Assembly: GCA_036365455.1 (NCBI GenBank)
Contig: JAWQUS010000011.1
Location: 3,740,001-3,804,000 of the forward strand
Source of the DNA: Macrosoma leucophasiata
Lineage: Eukaryota > Arthropoda > Insecta > Lepidoptera > Hedylidae
Reading direction: 5' to 3'
Length of the DNA stretch: 64,000 nucleotides
Under the pieces are notes generated by a model that saw only the letters and a program-made list of their open reading frames with translations, was not told where the DNA came from and searched no databases. The position numbers and the translations under genes are program-made. This document shows, one piece after another, positions 32,331 through 42,744 of the stretch (within the stretch, counting starts at the first letter, position 1; the number at the start of each line of letters is the position of its first letter).

Positions 32331-32696
32331 AGAGAGTGATGTTACGAATTTTGTAAAAAAGTAAACCGTCGTCGACCAAATTGAAAATCCGTAAATGAAC
32401 GGAGCACATTTTTTTCACGCGTCGAGTACTTTCATCTGCGAACAGCCCACGGTTTTATGGTAATGCCAGCAGGTGATTTAGGCTTTTCAATGAACAAACG
32501 CTGACAAATGATAGAGACAATGGAAAATCCGGATCTTTGAAAGGCGGCCGAATGGAAATTCAATCTGGATGGAGTATACCAGCAGTTTGCGATGCTCAGT
32601 TCGGACGTGGCGGAATGCTTTTAAATGTTTAGTTTGCTTTTTAGACGATTTTAACAAATTACATGTTTTTTTTCATTGATATAGAATTTATTTATT
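32331..32696. other. unique sequence, no gene recognised
   Basis: Contains GC-richer stretches (GAAAGGCGGCCGAATGG near 32540) but no supportable open frame or shared repeat. Confidence 0.35.
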
Positions 32697-32870
32697 TTTA
32701 GGATTCCGTAGTTAAATAGCAAAAAACGATCGATAGATTCGACATGTACCTATGTGTCTGTCTATCTGTTCGTATGTTACAGCCACTTTCCTCTGAAACT
32801 ACTTACTAAGTCTAATGAGACATTGAGGTTTCTAAAATGTTACTTATTTCATAATTTTGAGTTCATTTTT
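32697..32870. mobile_element. family J repeat, left-end fragment
   Basis: TAGGATTCCGTAGTTAAATAG and a degenerate (TCTG)n tract, then CTGAAACTACTTACTAAG follow the left end of the J repeat at 20334. No right end is found, although AAAACCGACCAAGTTCC at about 33243 could be its remnant. Confidence 0.4.
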
Positions 32871-33317
32871 GGAGATCGATTAAGTTTTTTCAGAATGGGG
32901 ACTTAAATATTGTTGACTTGGCGTATTTTAGACCCTTATGAACTTTATTTATTGATTTTATACGTTTAAGCCAAATTGCTGTAGTCTTGTCCGTCAATTA
33001 CCTAAAAAAATACAGTCATGAACCATTAATGTATTATGTGAGACGTAAACCATCAGCGTGGATGTCATAACTAGTCATTAGGGTGGCTAGCGAATGAGGG
33101 ATGGGGTGGAGGATAGATATAGGATGAAATAACACGGGTGATCCGATGACATTTCTGTATGATTTATGATCCCGTATTATGAACAGAGCATCGTTTCAGT
33201 AATACACTTTGTATTTTTCTTGCTAAAGGATGAAGTTAAGAAAAAACCGACCAAGTTCCGGGACAAGAAAGGGTTCGATATTTATACATATATATGACAT
33301 ATATGTACATATAGAAG

Positions 33318-33583
33318 ACTAGCTGTCCCGTGAAACTTTGTTTTGGTTCACAATGAAATAATGTGTCAAAGGTTTGATATATACGGACTATTTGTATGTG
33401 AAAATGAAATTGTGGTTTTCACTATTGCCCTTCAATTTCTTCATATTTTCGTACCTTTTAAACCTTCCCTGGACTTTCAAAAATCATTCTAAACCAAAAT
33501 TAGCCAAATCGGTCCAGCCGTTCTCGAGTTTTAGTGAGACTAACGAACAGCAATTGATTTTTATATATATAGATATATATGTA
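33318..33583 (-). mobile_element. Helitron-like element (subfamily H)
   Basis: ACTAGCTGTCCCGTGAAACTT to TATATATATAGATA. Over about 260 bp it is clearly homologous to 17857-18113. The shared blocks are ACCTTTTAAACCTTCCCTGG and TTAGCCAAATCGGTCCAGCC. Confidence 0.65.
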
Positions 33584-33629
33584 GAAGATTAAGATTTATA
33601 GGCATTTGTATTCACATACCATCAATATA

Positions 33630-33991
33630 TAATAATAATAATGGCAACCCATTATACGTTCCACTGCTGGGCACGAGTCTCTCCCCTTTTTGGGGGGCGG
33701 CCTGGAGCTTACTCCACCACGCTGCTCCAATGCGGATTGGTGGAGGTGGGTGGGTTAGTGGCCAACCCGCTGTCGGACATTTTCAAACCGCCCATAAGGC
33801 CTCCGACAAGGTTTAACGACTGCTATCCATCGATAGCAACCGGGACCGACAGCTTAACGTCCCCACCGAAGCACGGAAACGCGCATTTAATTTGCCACTA
33901 GCGGTCACCCATCACACTACTCGACCGCGCCCGTAGTGCTTAACCAAGTAGATCGCTAACGATCTACACCAGCCGCTGGGACATGCGCGAA
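33630..33991 (-). mobile_element. 5S rRNA-derived SINE, full length
   Basis: Plus strand begins (AAT)n, then ATGGCAACCCATTATACGTT; it ends at the head CTACACCAGCCGCTGGGAC. The 5S-like block reads, on the minus strand, GTTAAGCACTACGGGCGCGG and GATGGGTGACCGCTAGTGGC. An 86-residue frame within it is a by-product and recurs at 43120. Confidence 0.85.
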
Positions 33992-34401
33992 GCCACCAAT
34001 ATGTGTTTATTTGGCACATACGCAAAAAAACTAATCCATCAAAATCTAGTAAGTATCTACATATTGTTCGTCACTGCCGAATGTCGGTTACTTTGTGCTC
34101 AAACACTCTTTTAATTAAACCGAAGCTTTTTGGCACGCAAGAAATTTTTGCTTTGTAAAACCACACTCGCACAAGGTTTTCCCGGAGAACATGCACTAAT
34201 TAAAAAGATTACTTTGAGTTCTTGCTGTTAATAATGTACCATAACCAATTTCATTAGGGCTGATTATCTGGATTTTTAACATGGTGTACCTACTAACCAT
34301 GCTCCTGCCTACTAGTAAGAACATCACCAGCCGACGATACGAGTAGAGAGGCAGGTTGGCTCTAAGGGGAGCATTTTGGTACATGTAATTATGACACATC
34401 A

Positions 34402-34795
34402 TCATCATACGGCCTTGTAATTTCTGACACAGAGGCATAACACCTAAGCAGAGAATATGTAATAATACTACGTATAGAATAGACACTTCGACGTCCCGCC
34501 CGATTTACCCGCCTCACCTAACCGGAGGAGGTTAGGTTATGGGTGACGGTTGGTATTCTCTACGTGCTACGCACAGGTGCACGTGTAAATACACGTCACT
34601 GATTGATGTCTGTGTAATAGAGACCAAATTAGGCGTTTGTTTGGAATTTAAGCGGAGTGTCCGCGGTGTGCCTTAGGCCTTAGGAGTGGTAAAGCATCTG
34701 CATTTTAACCTTGGTCTTTATGTGGGTGTCTTAAGGCTGCAGTCATCACCAATGTGAAATGCACGCTTGTTCGCCACTTCCAGAACATAAAAAAA
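34402..34795 (+). mobile_element. Metulj-like SINE interrupted by another repeat
   Basis: CATACGGCCTTGTAATTTCTG to CATAACACCTAAG (34402-34447) is followed by a foreign block and resumes at CCTTAGGCCTTAGGAGTGG (34671) to CAGAACATAAAAAAATGG. The join inside the conserved AACACCTTAGGCCTCAGG motif shows that the block was inserted into the SINE. Confidence 0.65.
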
Positions 34796-34870
34796 TGGTT
34801 ATCTTTACATTTACATACCGTACAAAATTGGAACACAGAACGAGAGTACCTACGTATACTGCCGAGACTC
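34442..34870 (+). repeat. local segmental duplication, unit 1
   Basis: AGAATATGTAATAATACTACG through CCTACGTATACTGCCGAGA is repeated at 35330-35753 (about 888 bp apart, same orientation, over 90 percent identical by eye). The duplicated block includes the SINE 3' half, so it postdates the SINE. Unit 1 has a 9-bp-longer GGAGGAGGTTAGG stretch and lacks CTTAACAT near the SINE end. Confidence 0.75.
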
Positions 34871-35329
34871 TTCATAGACGTTAGCAACAAACGTTTAACA
34901 AAATAGAAGTTCTACGATAAAAATCAAAATACACATATTACAATTATCGTTCGTTCGTTCGTTCGTTATTATCGTTACCGCCAACGTTAAAATTATAATG
35001 ATATTCAAGCGAAAATCTGTAATAATGGACGACCATTAAAACTGATTCCCCGTGGAAAACACGCTCTCAAATCACTTAAGGTAATTTAATTCCGTGTAGA
35101 GCACGCGTGCTAATAGAAACGTCGTTAACGCGGTATAATCCAATATGCCTACCTAACGCTGTCATTAAAATCACAACTGAAGGGCCTCATGTCTAATGAA
35201 TGAAGTTTTAAGCGCTTTACATACAATATATTCATTTGATCACATCAACAGAAAATCTCGCATTACTTACATTTTTTGGTAAAACACGTGTATGCGAGAT
35301 TTTGTGTTTATCCGAAAATTAACTACAGT

Positions 35330-35753
35330 CAAAGAATATGTAATAATACTACGTATAGAATGGACACTTCGACGTCCCGCTCGATTTCCCCGCATCACCC
35401 AACCTCCTCCCCTCTTATGAGCAACGGTTGGTATTTTCTACATGCTACGCACACAGGTGCACGTGTAAATACACGTCACTAATTGATGTCTGTGTAATAG
35501 AGACCAAATTAAGCGTTTGTTTGGAATTTAAGCGGAGTGTCCGCGGTGTGCCTTAGGCCTTAGGAGTGGTAAAGCATCTGCATTTTAATCTTGGTCTTTA
35601 TGTGGATGTCTAAAGGCTGCAGTCATCACTTAACATCAATGTGAACTGCAAGCTTGTTTGACACTTCCAGAACATAAAAAAATGGTTTTCTTTACATTTA
35701 CATACCGTACAAAATTGGAACACAGAACGAGAGTACCTACGTATACTGCCGAG
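35330..35753 (+). repeat. local segmental duplication, unit 2
   Basis: Second unit, with the SINE 3' part at 35553-35681. The sequence ACCAAATTAAGCGTTTGT..TGGAATTT and GCGGAGTGTCCGCGGTGTG occurs just before the SINE part (35504-35552). It occurs again just after the unit (35754-35805), giving a further 50-bp direct repeat. Confidence 0.75.
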
Positions 35754-35837
35754 ACCAAATTAAGCGTTTGTATGGAATTTTGGCGGAGTGTTCGCGGTGT
35801 GCTACAGTATCCAACAAGAACTAATGCACATCGACCT

Positions 35838-36060
35838 CAGCAAGAGACGTCGGCTTGTTTCGGATCTGTAGAGGGTTATCTCTTTCGCACCTTACCTATT
35901 TGACGTTTGTCGACCATTTTGATCAAGTTTTGACCAATACCGGACTACGGATGCTTACGTAGGCAGTGTGCAGCAGAGATAACGCTCTATTAAGCCGAAA
36001 CTAGCCGATTGTCACTTTCATAGGCTCGATGTGCATTATTTCTTGATGAGCACTGTAAGT
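35838..36060. mobile_element. MITE-like repeat family O, second copy
   Basis: 35838-35935 is the reverse complement of 11890-11990 (for example CGGCTTGTTTCGGATCTGTAG and TTGACGTTTGTCGACCATTTT). 35965-36060 is in the direct sense (GAGATAACGCTCTATTAAGC, GGCTCGATGTGCATTATTTC). Together they look like the two inverted halves of one foldback element. Confidence 0.5.
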
Positions 36061-36302
36061 TTGATTTGTATGGCATTGAAACAGCAACATCTAGTGGCAA
36101 TAATTGGCAACGAATTTGTGAGATAGACGATCGAGTTGTACCGAATACACTCTCCGAATACCTATTAGCAATATAAAACTATGGAAATCCTAATCACTGT
36201 GCCCTGATCCTCTCTATCTGATGTACGATACATTAGAAAACCTTATAGGTAATATAGGAGACAGCCTAGTGGTACCACAGAAAGAGAGGTGCGACCAATT
36301 AG

Positions 36303-36695
36303 TTTATTTCTTTAATGTAATGAAATGTTTTTAATTATTATTATTATTTACAAATTTACAATACACAATAAATATTTTAGTTAATTTAATTTAATATTAA
36401 GGATATTTTAAATTGTCATTTGAATCTGAACTTTTAAGCTTAACTAAATTAGATTATATTTATGATTTAGAATGAATTTAAAATTTTTATATTTTATTTA
36501 ATTGTTTTTTAATTTATTTCATCTAGTATCGTTCATTATTTAAACATATGGTTATTTGGAATGGTTTTATATGAAAAAGAGCGGGTTCTCCTAACACAAG
36601 CAAATTATTTTGCTTAAAAGGAGACTCAAAAATTGTAATATTGTACATTTTTATTTTTATATGAAATAAATAAACAAAATAAATAAAAATAAACC
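36303..36695 (+). mobile_element. probable LINE 3' UTR
   Basis: AT-rich sequence ending AAAAGGAGACTCAAAAATTG, TAATATTGTACATTTTTATT and ATGAAATAAATAAACAAAAT-AAATAAAA. The block GGTTCTCCTAACACAAGCAA and the (AAAT)n tail resemble 3' ends of lepidopteran LINEs. No coding part is seen. Confidence 0.4.
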
Positions 36696-36904
36696 AAACT
36701 GTTCAGAAGGTTATGTTTTTTCTTTAATTTCTAAAGATCCTGATGACTGTTTTTATGCAATGAAAGGGCAAACAAGAGTCTGCAATTTGAGAATGAAGGC
36801 GATGAATATACTTACATTATTCATAGGGACTCGTTATAAAAATAGTGTGATTCCCAATTTAAACGTATTTGAATAAGCTTTGTAAATTATCTGCGTCAGT
36901 ATTA

Positions 36905-37032
36905 TAGTGACAAGTTGTAGCAGGCCGATACTATTACGCTGGGGTCCTGGGTTCTAGAACCATAGGTGTTTTTATGTATGCTTGAATACATGTATTTACC
37001 TTTGCTTACCTTCAGACGTAAAGTTACGGTTT
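36905..37032 (+). mobile_element. tRNA-derived SINE with large internal deletion
   Basis: The head GTAGCAGGCCGATACTATTAC and GGGGTCCTGGGTTCTAGAACC passes directly into the 3' end (TTTTTATGTATGCTTGAATAC, TTTACCTTTGCTTACC, GTAAAGTTACG). About 180 bp of body is missing and the B-box is mutated. Confidence 0.55.
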
Positions 37033-37430
37033 CATAATTTTTTCTTATATGTTTCGCTTATTTTTGCACATTTACAGTAAGCAAACGAAACTAATAAATC
37101 CTCATTCCTGCTATGTGAAAATCTTAATCCGGTATTTCAGGAATGAATTTTACAAACAAGGATTCTACAGGCTACGAAAGTTATCGCCATAGCTTTCGAA
37201 TTAACAGGTTGAAGTGGCAATTAACGCGGAAAAGATTTTTAATTGGAGATCGAGGTGGAGAGGTGTCATAAAAGGCTGTCTAAGCTTGCTCAGAGAGGAT
37301 ATTGATCGAAAGAAAACATCATGATACCTGTTTTTATGCAATTAAATAGGCAAACAAGAATCTGTAATTTGAGAGTGAAAGCGATGAATGTAAATAAGAT
37401 CCCGCCTTGTTACCGCCTTTTACTGGTGGT

Positions 37431-37700
37431 AGAGCTCCAGTGACGGAGCTCGCGGGCGTAGGCACCACCGCATTACCTAATTTACTTGCCGCTAAATGGT
37501 AGTGTTCAGCACTATCGTGTTCTGGTCAGGTGGTAATGTACGGCCCTGTAATTTCCGGGACAGAGGCATAACACCTTAGGCCTCAGGAGTGGTAACGTAT
37601 CTGCATTTTGGCCTTGGTCTTCATGTGGGTGTCTATAGGCTGCAGTCATCACTTAACATCAATGTGAACTGCATGCTTGTTTGGCACTTCCATTACATAA
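37431..37700 (+). mobile_element. Metulj-like SINE, full length
   Basis: ACTGGTGGTAGAGCTCCAGT to TTCCATTACATAAACAA. It keeps the consensus at nearly every diagnostic block; the poly-A tail is short. Confidence 0.85.
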
Positions 37701-37713
37701 ACAATTATTGACT

Positions 37714-37995
37714 AGCTGTTGCCAACGGCTCCACCCGCGTTTAGGTCGCTTGCGAATAACCTGTGGAAACTAGATCTATACTGAAACTGAAACTGCTTTA
37801 TTTGCTACAGCCTTGAGACATGACAAAGTTAAGTAACTACATCTTAACTTACCTAATAGACTTATCTATACTTATAATAAAACTGTAGAAGTGTAAATTC
37901 TGTACATTAAAAATATTGAAAAAAAAAGTACCAGTATGTTACTAGATCGATACCGAACACAATTATTTTTTCAGGCAACAATGCTTACAATAAAC
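37714..37995. mobile_element. two facing Helitron-like end fragments
   Basis: CTAGCTGTTGCCAACGGCTCC and CCCGCGTTTAGG are a 3' end read on the minus strand. TATACTTATAATAAAACTGT, AGAAGTGTAAATTCTGTACA and TAGATCGATACCGAACAC (from 37867) are the 5' start of the element seen at 50679 and inverted at 55885. Together they may be a decayed hybrid. Confidence 0.5.
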
Positions 37996-38048
37996 AATAG
38001 GCCCATATAAAATATATACCTTAAAGACTAACATACATATTATATAAC

Positions 38049-38253
38049 TTATAACCTAACACTATTTATCACGTATTGTCGGCGACGTGATGCACGGCTT
38101 ATCGGCAGGCAGTTGTCCCGGAATTTGCGGAACACGACTCCCTGCGGCCAGAACTCTTCCTTCAAAAAAGTCCGCAGATGTTCAGTCGGTACTCTTACCA
38201 CAAAGGAATAAAAGTTCACTTTATGGCGAGATTCCAATCGCTCGACTCTAAGC
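38049..38253 (-). pseudogene. LINE ORF1-like C-terminus fused to the minisatellite frame
   Basis: The minus-strand frame leaving the minisatellite continues for 68 codons to a stop at 38049. It includes KVNFYSFVVRVPTEHLRTFL and KEEFWPQGVVFRKFRDN. The pattern 'SFVVRVP..H...F....FWP.GVVFR.FR' resembles a domain near the end of insect LINE ORF1 proteins (from memory). Upstream, the same frame runs through the repeat to a Met at 39881 and is interrupted by only three nonsense substitutions (at about 39170, 38950 and 38730). It is probably a dead LINE piece in which, or beside which, the minisatellite grew. Confidence 0.5.
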
Positions 38254-39800
38254 GTGAAGCGTCCCGACGTCGAGCGTCCCGTCGCCCAGCGTCCCGACGC
38301 CCAGCGTCCCGACGCCCAGCGTCCCGACGCCCAGCGTCCCGACGCCCAGCGTCCCGACGCCCAGCGTCCCGACGCCCAGCGTCCCGACGCCCAGCGTCCC
38401 GACGCCCAGCGTCCCGACGCCCAGCGTCCCGACGCCCAGCGTCCCGACGCCCAGCGTCCCGACGCCCAGCGTCCCGACGCCCAACGTCCCGACGCCCAGC
38501 GTCCCGACGCCATGCGTCCCGACGCCATGCGTACCGACGCCCAGCGTCCTGACGTCAAGCGTCCCGACGTCGAGCATCCCGAAGCCCAGCGTCCCGATGC
38601 CCAGCGTCCCGACGCCCAACGTCCCGACGCCACGCGTCCCGACGTCGAGCGTCCCGTCGCCAAGCATCCCGACGTCGAGCGTCCCGACGCCCAGCGTCCC
38701 GACGCCATGTGTCCCGACGCCATGCGTCCCGACGCCTAGCGTCCCGACGTCAAGCGTCCCGACGTCGAGCATTCCGACGCCCAGTGTCCCGATGCCCAGC
38801 GTCCCGACGCCCAACGTCCCGACGCCATGCGTCCCGCCGTCGAGCGTCCCGTCGCCAAGCATCCCGACGTCGAGCGTCCCGACGCCCAGCGTCCCGACGC
38901 CCAGCGTTCCGACGCACAGCGTCCCGACGCCCAGCGTCCCGACGCCCAGCGTTACGACGCCCAGCGTCCCGACGCCCACCGTCCCGACGTCGAGCGTCCC
39001 GACGTCGAGCGTCCCGTCGCCCAGCGTCCCGACGCCCAGCGTCCCGACGCCCAGCGTCCCGACGCCCAGCGTCCCGACGCCCAGCGTCCCGACGCCCAGC
39101 GTCCCGACGCCATGCGTACCGACGCCCAGCGGCCCGACGCCCAGCGTCTCGACGCCCAGCTGCCCAACGCCTAGCGTCCAGACGCCCAGCGTCCCGACGC
39201 CCAGCGTCCCATCGCCCAGCGTCCCGACGCCCAGCGTCCCGACGCCCAGCGTCCCGACGCCATGCGTCCCGACGCCATGCGTCCCGACGCCATGCGTCCC
39301 GACGCCATGCGTCCCGACGCCCAGCGTTTCGACGTCAAGCGTCCCGACGTCGAGCATCCCGACGCCCAGCGTCCGAACGCCCAACGTCCCGACATCCAGC
39401 GTCCAGACGCCCAGCGTCCCGACGCCCAGCGTCCCGACGCCATGCGTCCCGACGTCCAGCGTCCCGACGCCCAGCGTCCCGACGCCCAGCGTCCCGACGC
39501 CCAGCGTCCCGACGCCCAGCGTCCCGACGCCCAGCGACCCGACGCCCAGCGTCCCGACGCCCAGCGTCCCGACGCCCAGCGTCCCGACGCCCAGCGTCCC
39601 GACGCCCAGCGGCCCGACGCCCAGCGTCCCGACGCCCAGCGGCCCGACGCCCAGCGTCCCGACGCCCAGCGTCCCGACGTCCCCGGTCCGGACGCCTCGC
39701 GTCCCGACGCCCCGCATCCCGATAACGAGCGTCTCCACGCCCAGCGTCCCGACAACGAGCGTCTCGACGCCCCTCGTCCCGACGCCCAACGTCCCGACGC
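38254..39800. repeat. 15-bp GC-rich minisatellite, about 103 units
   Basis: The unit is GTCCCGACGCCCAGC. Phase is constant to the base over about 1.55 kb: no indel that is not a multiple of 15. The unit is a multiple of three without stops, so long frames open on both strands (RPDAQ, SRRPA and VPTPS forward; GRWAS, LGVGT and AGRRD reverse). Variants such as GACGTCAAGC followed by GACGTCGAGC recur at 38551, 38746 and 39331, that is at multiples of 195 bp (13 units). Each unit carries three CpGs. The many predicted 'proteins' are repeat-borne frames without an independent start or domain. Confidence 0.95.
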
Positions 39801-39849
39801 CAAGTCATTTAAACAAATGAGACAACATTTTGGCAGGCTAAATTGAATT

Positions 39850-40185
39850 GCATCTAAGATATCATGGTACGGGGCCTGCATCCAATTAAACTCGCATCAC
39901 ACGTTTCATTACTTAATTGATGCAATCATAGATCGTCCTACATATCGGAAGTTCCGATGCAAAATGAAATATTGACGCGGCCCGCCCTATTAGCATTATC
40001 TCCAGTGGAAATTACCTCAATTACGATTCCGCTAATATCGTTTCGATATCGTTCTGGTGCGAATTAATATCGTGTTAGTGTTTGTTTAGTATGTCTGCTA
40101 TGTTTGACCGGTAATTTTGATGATTCAGCGTACTGTTATTGCTGTTTTTAGGATCAATAATAATTTAGGGAGGGATTTCTAGTAA
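39850..40185. other. unique, moderately GC-rich sequence
   Basis: No open frame or shared repeat. Blocks such as GACGCGGCCCGCCCTATTAGC and GAATTAATATCGTGTTAGTG look unique. It could be intronic or regulatory, but nothing identifies it. Confidence 0.35.
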
Positions 40186-40712
40186 GGATCCCACTGCAGA
40201 TTCATTTCGTTCATCCAGATATGCTGCAAACCTATTTTTACGCATATTTATAATCTAGAGAATATATATCCACCAGCTTGCCTATCTTTAAGAAGAATTT
40301 AGTCTTTTTTTTTTGGGTAAAAAAAAATATTTATTTTTTCAATAAAGTATCGTCTACCTCACGGCAATATGTATAAAAAATCTGAAAAATGACGTCTGCC
40401 GTTGCAGACTTGGCCGTTCCTACGTATTTTCGTTCCGCTCCGATAACTTTTTACGTCCATGACGTACATGTTTTATTTATATATCAAATTAAAGCTATTA
40501 TTTTCTCATTATTATGGTATACGGGAGCTTAATTAAATCAGCCGCAAATAAGAGTTGCTGGCTGTTAAAGATAAAATAATTTAATTAAAAATACTTGCGG
40601 CCAAATTCATATAGGCAACCTAGTGAATATTTATTCTCTAGATTATAAAGTTGCGTAAAAATTAGGTTTGTAGCATATCACGAATCAACGAAATGATTCT
40701 GCAGTGGGATCT
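40186..40712. mobile_element. MITE with arms of about 100 bp (family M)
   Basis: GGATCCCACTGCAGATTCAT (40186) is inverted at the right end (ATGATTCTGCAGTGGGATC, to 40712). The match continues inward through GATATGCTGCAAACCTA and TTATAATCTAGAGAATA on each side. One arm alone recurs at 52974-53046. The interior is AT-rich with a TTTTTTTTTTGGGTAAAAAA tract and no transposase. Confidence 0.7.
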
Positions 40713-40859
40713 TAACCTATTTTGATTTCTATCATATTCAATGTAATATTTTTTTTTACTCGACTGATAAAACAAGAGGATGAGATTATCAATACGATAC
40801 TATTTTTACTTTTTCACTTCTACACTCAAAATACCTACTCATACCCATCAACTAGAAGT

Positions 40860-42300
40860 ATATGCGTTTTATTGTGTTTCTAAAAGAGAGCAATGGCATA
40901 GCTAAAGAAAAATGGAAAGAAATTAAAACCAGCAGCTCCTTAACCTATTTCCTTGCCATTGAAATTATTCAAACCAACCCGCATGAAATTAATTTCAAAT
41001 ATAAGCGCAAATATTACTGCATATTTTTCATCATTACGATCTCAAGGGGTTCTTCTGTACAACTCATTACTATTCCTATTTACTTCGCTATACAATTCAT
41101 CAGCATAATGCAAAACAATTAAGTATCAGTTGGCTCATCAACCGACGCAGTCAGACAAGAAATTGCTGATTCACAGGAGAGTGCACTTCATACAATATTG
41201 CATTTATTCTTTTTTAATTGCGAAAGAGACAAAAGTCGGAATCGACGCAAAATATCATTTCAAAAGGAACAGTAGACTAGTAGACAGACTTTCGCCCGGC
41301 CATTGCTACTTGCTAGTTATGGCTATTACTGTCCAAAATAGCAGGGGCTTAAAGCTCTTAATAATTCAGCAAGGAAGTATTTTTATTGTCGAAATATTTC
41401 ACTATTTTGTTAACTGCTTCGGTAACGTAGATCAATCATATCAAAACATTAAAAAAATAAAGTTTTGTGTGAAAAAAAAAACACGCAAAATAATCAACCA
41501 CGCAAATACCGCTTATTACTTATATACGAAAACAAATGCTTTAGTAATTAATACCTATAAGTCAATGATTTTCTTACTTGGCTATTTACTTAGCTACATA
41601 AAACTTACTTGCTGTTGCCCGCGGCTCCGCCCGCGTGGATGTCATTTTATGAAATAACTAAGTAGCCTATGTTCTCAAAGTCAGCTCTATCTCTGTACCA
41701 AATTTCATTATAATCGGTTCAGTCGTTTGGACGTGAAAAGGTAACAGACAGACAGAGAGACAGAGTTACTTTCGCATTTATAATATTAAGTAGGGAAGTA
41801 AAACAACAAAACATCAGTTGGCTCATCAACCGACGCAGTCAGACAACAAATTGCTGATTCACAGAGGAGTGCACTTCATACAATACTGCACCTTTTCTAC
41901 TATTTAATTACGAAAGAGATTAAAGTCGGAAACGAAGCGAAATACGAGTATCACTTCGAAAGGAGACCTACTTTCTCTCAGAAAAACTCCTGCCTAATAC
42001 CGAATTTGGGAAGGATGCACTTTTATTATTCATATAATTCACGATTTTCTTAATCGTTTGCCAACTTCTTCGGTAACATAGTCTTTTTGGTCTTCGTAGC
42101 AGACCAAAAATACGCACGAAAGATTCAAGTTTTGTTTGAAGAAATCAGAAATATTTCTGCATATTCAAAACAATGCGTTGAGCTTCAGTAGGTTACCTTT
42201 AAACCAATAGTTTTCCAACTTGGCTATTTTTATATACTTAGCTATACAAGTCATCAGCGAAATAGCAAGTAGTCAAGCATATCCTTCAGATATATTTTAC
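40860..42300 (+). repeat. diverged tandem repeat of about 490 bp, coding-like
   Basis: CAGTTGGCTCATCAACCGAC and GCAGTCAGACAA recur at 41126 and 41814. The end block TGGCTATTTACTTAGCTA recurs near 41080, 41578 and 42222. In one frame both units read SSTDAVRQ-IADSQ-SALHTIL, and in another -KVG---AKY--HF-R. The two units there differ mostly at third positions and by a 6-base indel. This hints at descent from coding exons. Frameshifts and stops make any present function unlikely. I do not recognise the protein. A Helitron-like element sits at the unit junction. Confidence 0.5.
41608..41797 (-). mobile_element. Helitron-like short element
   Basis: TTGCTGTTGCCCGCGGCTCC, GCCCGCGTGGATGTCATTTT to TATAATATTAAGTAGGG. 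It is the inverse of 57447-57628. Common interior: CTCTATCTCTGTACCAAATTT and GTTTGGACGTGAAAAGGTAAC. Confidence 0.65.
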
Positions 42301-42537
42301 TAAACTTGGTTCTTCCTAGAATTTCTAAATTCTAGAATCAGGCTTGAAGTCAAGCGAATGGTCTAGTAATTAAAAGTTTAATCGTATTACGTATATTTGC
42401 AAAGCAATCTAAGATAACCAAGAGCAAGGACAAATATTTGAAAGGTTTTATTGAAGCTCATAGCCAGGTACTAAAATAATCGATTTACTTTTTCGTACAT
42501 AAAGTCTACGACGTTCATAGATATCTACAAAAAGTAG

Positions 42538-42710
42538 ATGTATGGCCCCGTAATGACTATCACAGAGATATAACAACTAAGGTCTCAGGGTGGCAACGCA
42601 TCTGCATTTTGACCTCTGGCCTTTTTATGGGTGTCTATAGGCTGCGGTCATCACTTAACATCAATGTGAATTACATGCTTGTTTGCTTTAGTTCATCACA
42701 TAAAAAATAT
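42538..42710 (+). mobile_element. Metulj-like SINE, older subfamily, 5'-truncated
   Basis: GTATGGCCCCGTAATGACTA, CACAGAGATATAACAACTAAG, GTCTCAGGGTGGCAACGCAT to CATCACATAAAAAAT. Shares AACAACTAAGGTCTCAGG with 46302 and 62357. Confidence 0.7.
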
Positions 42711-42744
42711 ATCTATTAAACTAACCAAAGATGTTTTTTGCTTT

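Noticed and set aside
33641..33901. 86-residue frame repeated at 43120-43380
   Set aside because: Both are the same frame of the 5S-derived SINE.
34946..34968. (GTTC)n run as a regulatory element
   Set aside because: A short microsatellite without further context.
38178..39881. Many long overlapping 'proteins' (up to 513 residues) of RPDAQ, VPTPS, GRWAS or LGVGT pentads
   Set aside because: They are the open frames of one 15-bp unit that contains no stop in these frames. Only the minus-strand frame that leaves the repeat into a recognisable segment deserves attention.
41130..41657. 175-residue plus-strand frame
   Set aside because: It spans a diverged tandem unit and enters a Helitron-like end; the equivalent frame in the next unit is not kept over its length.
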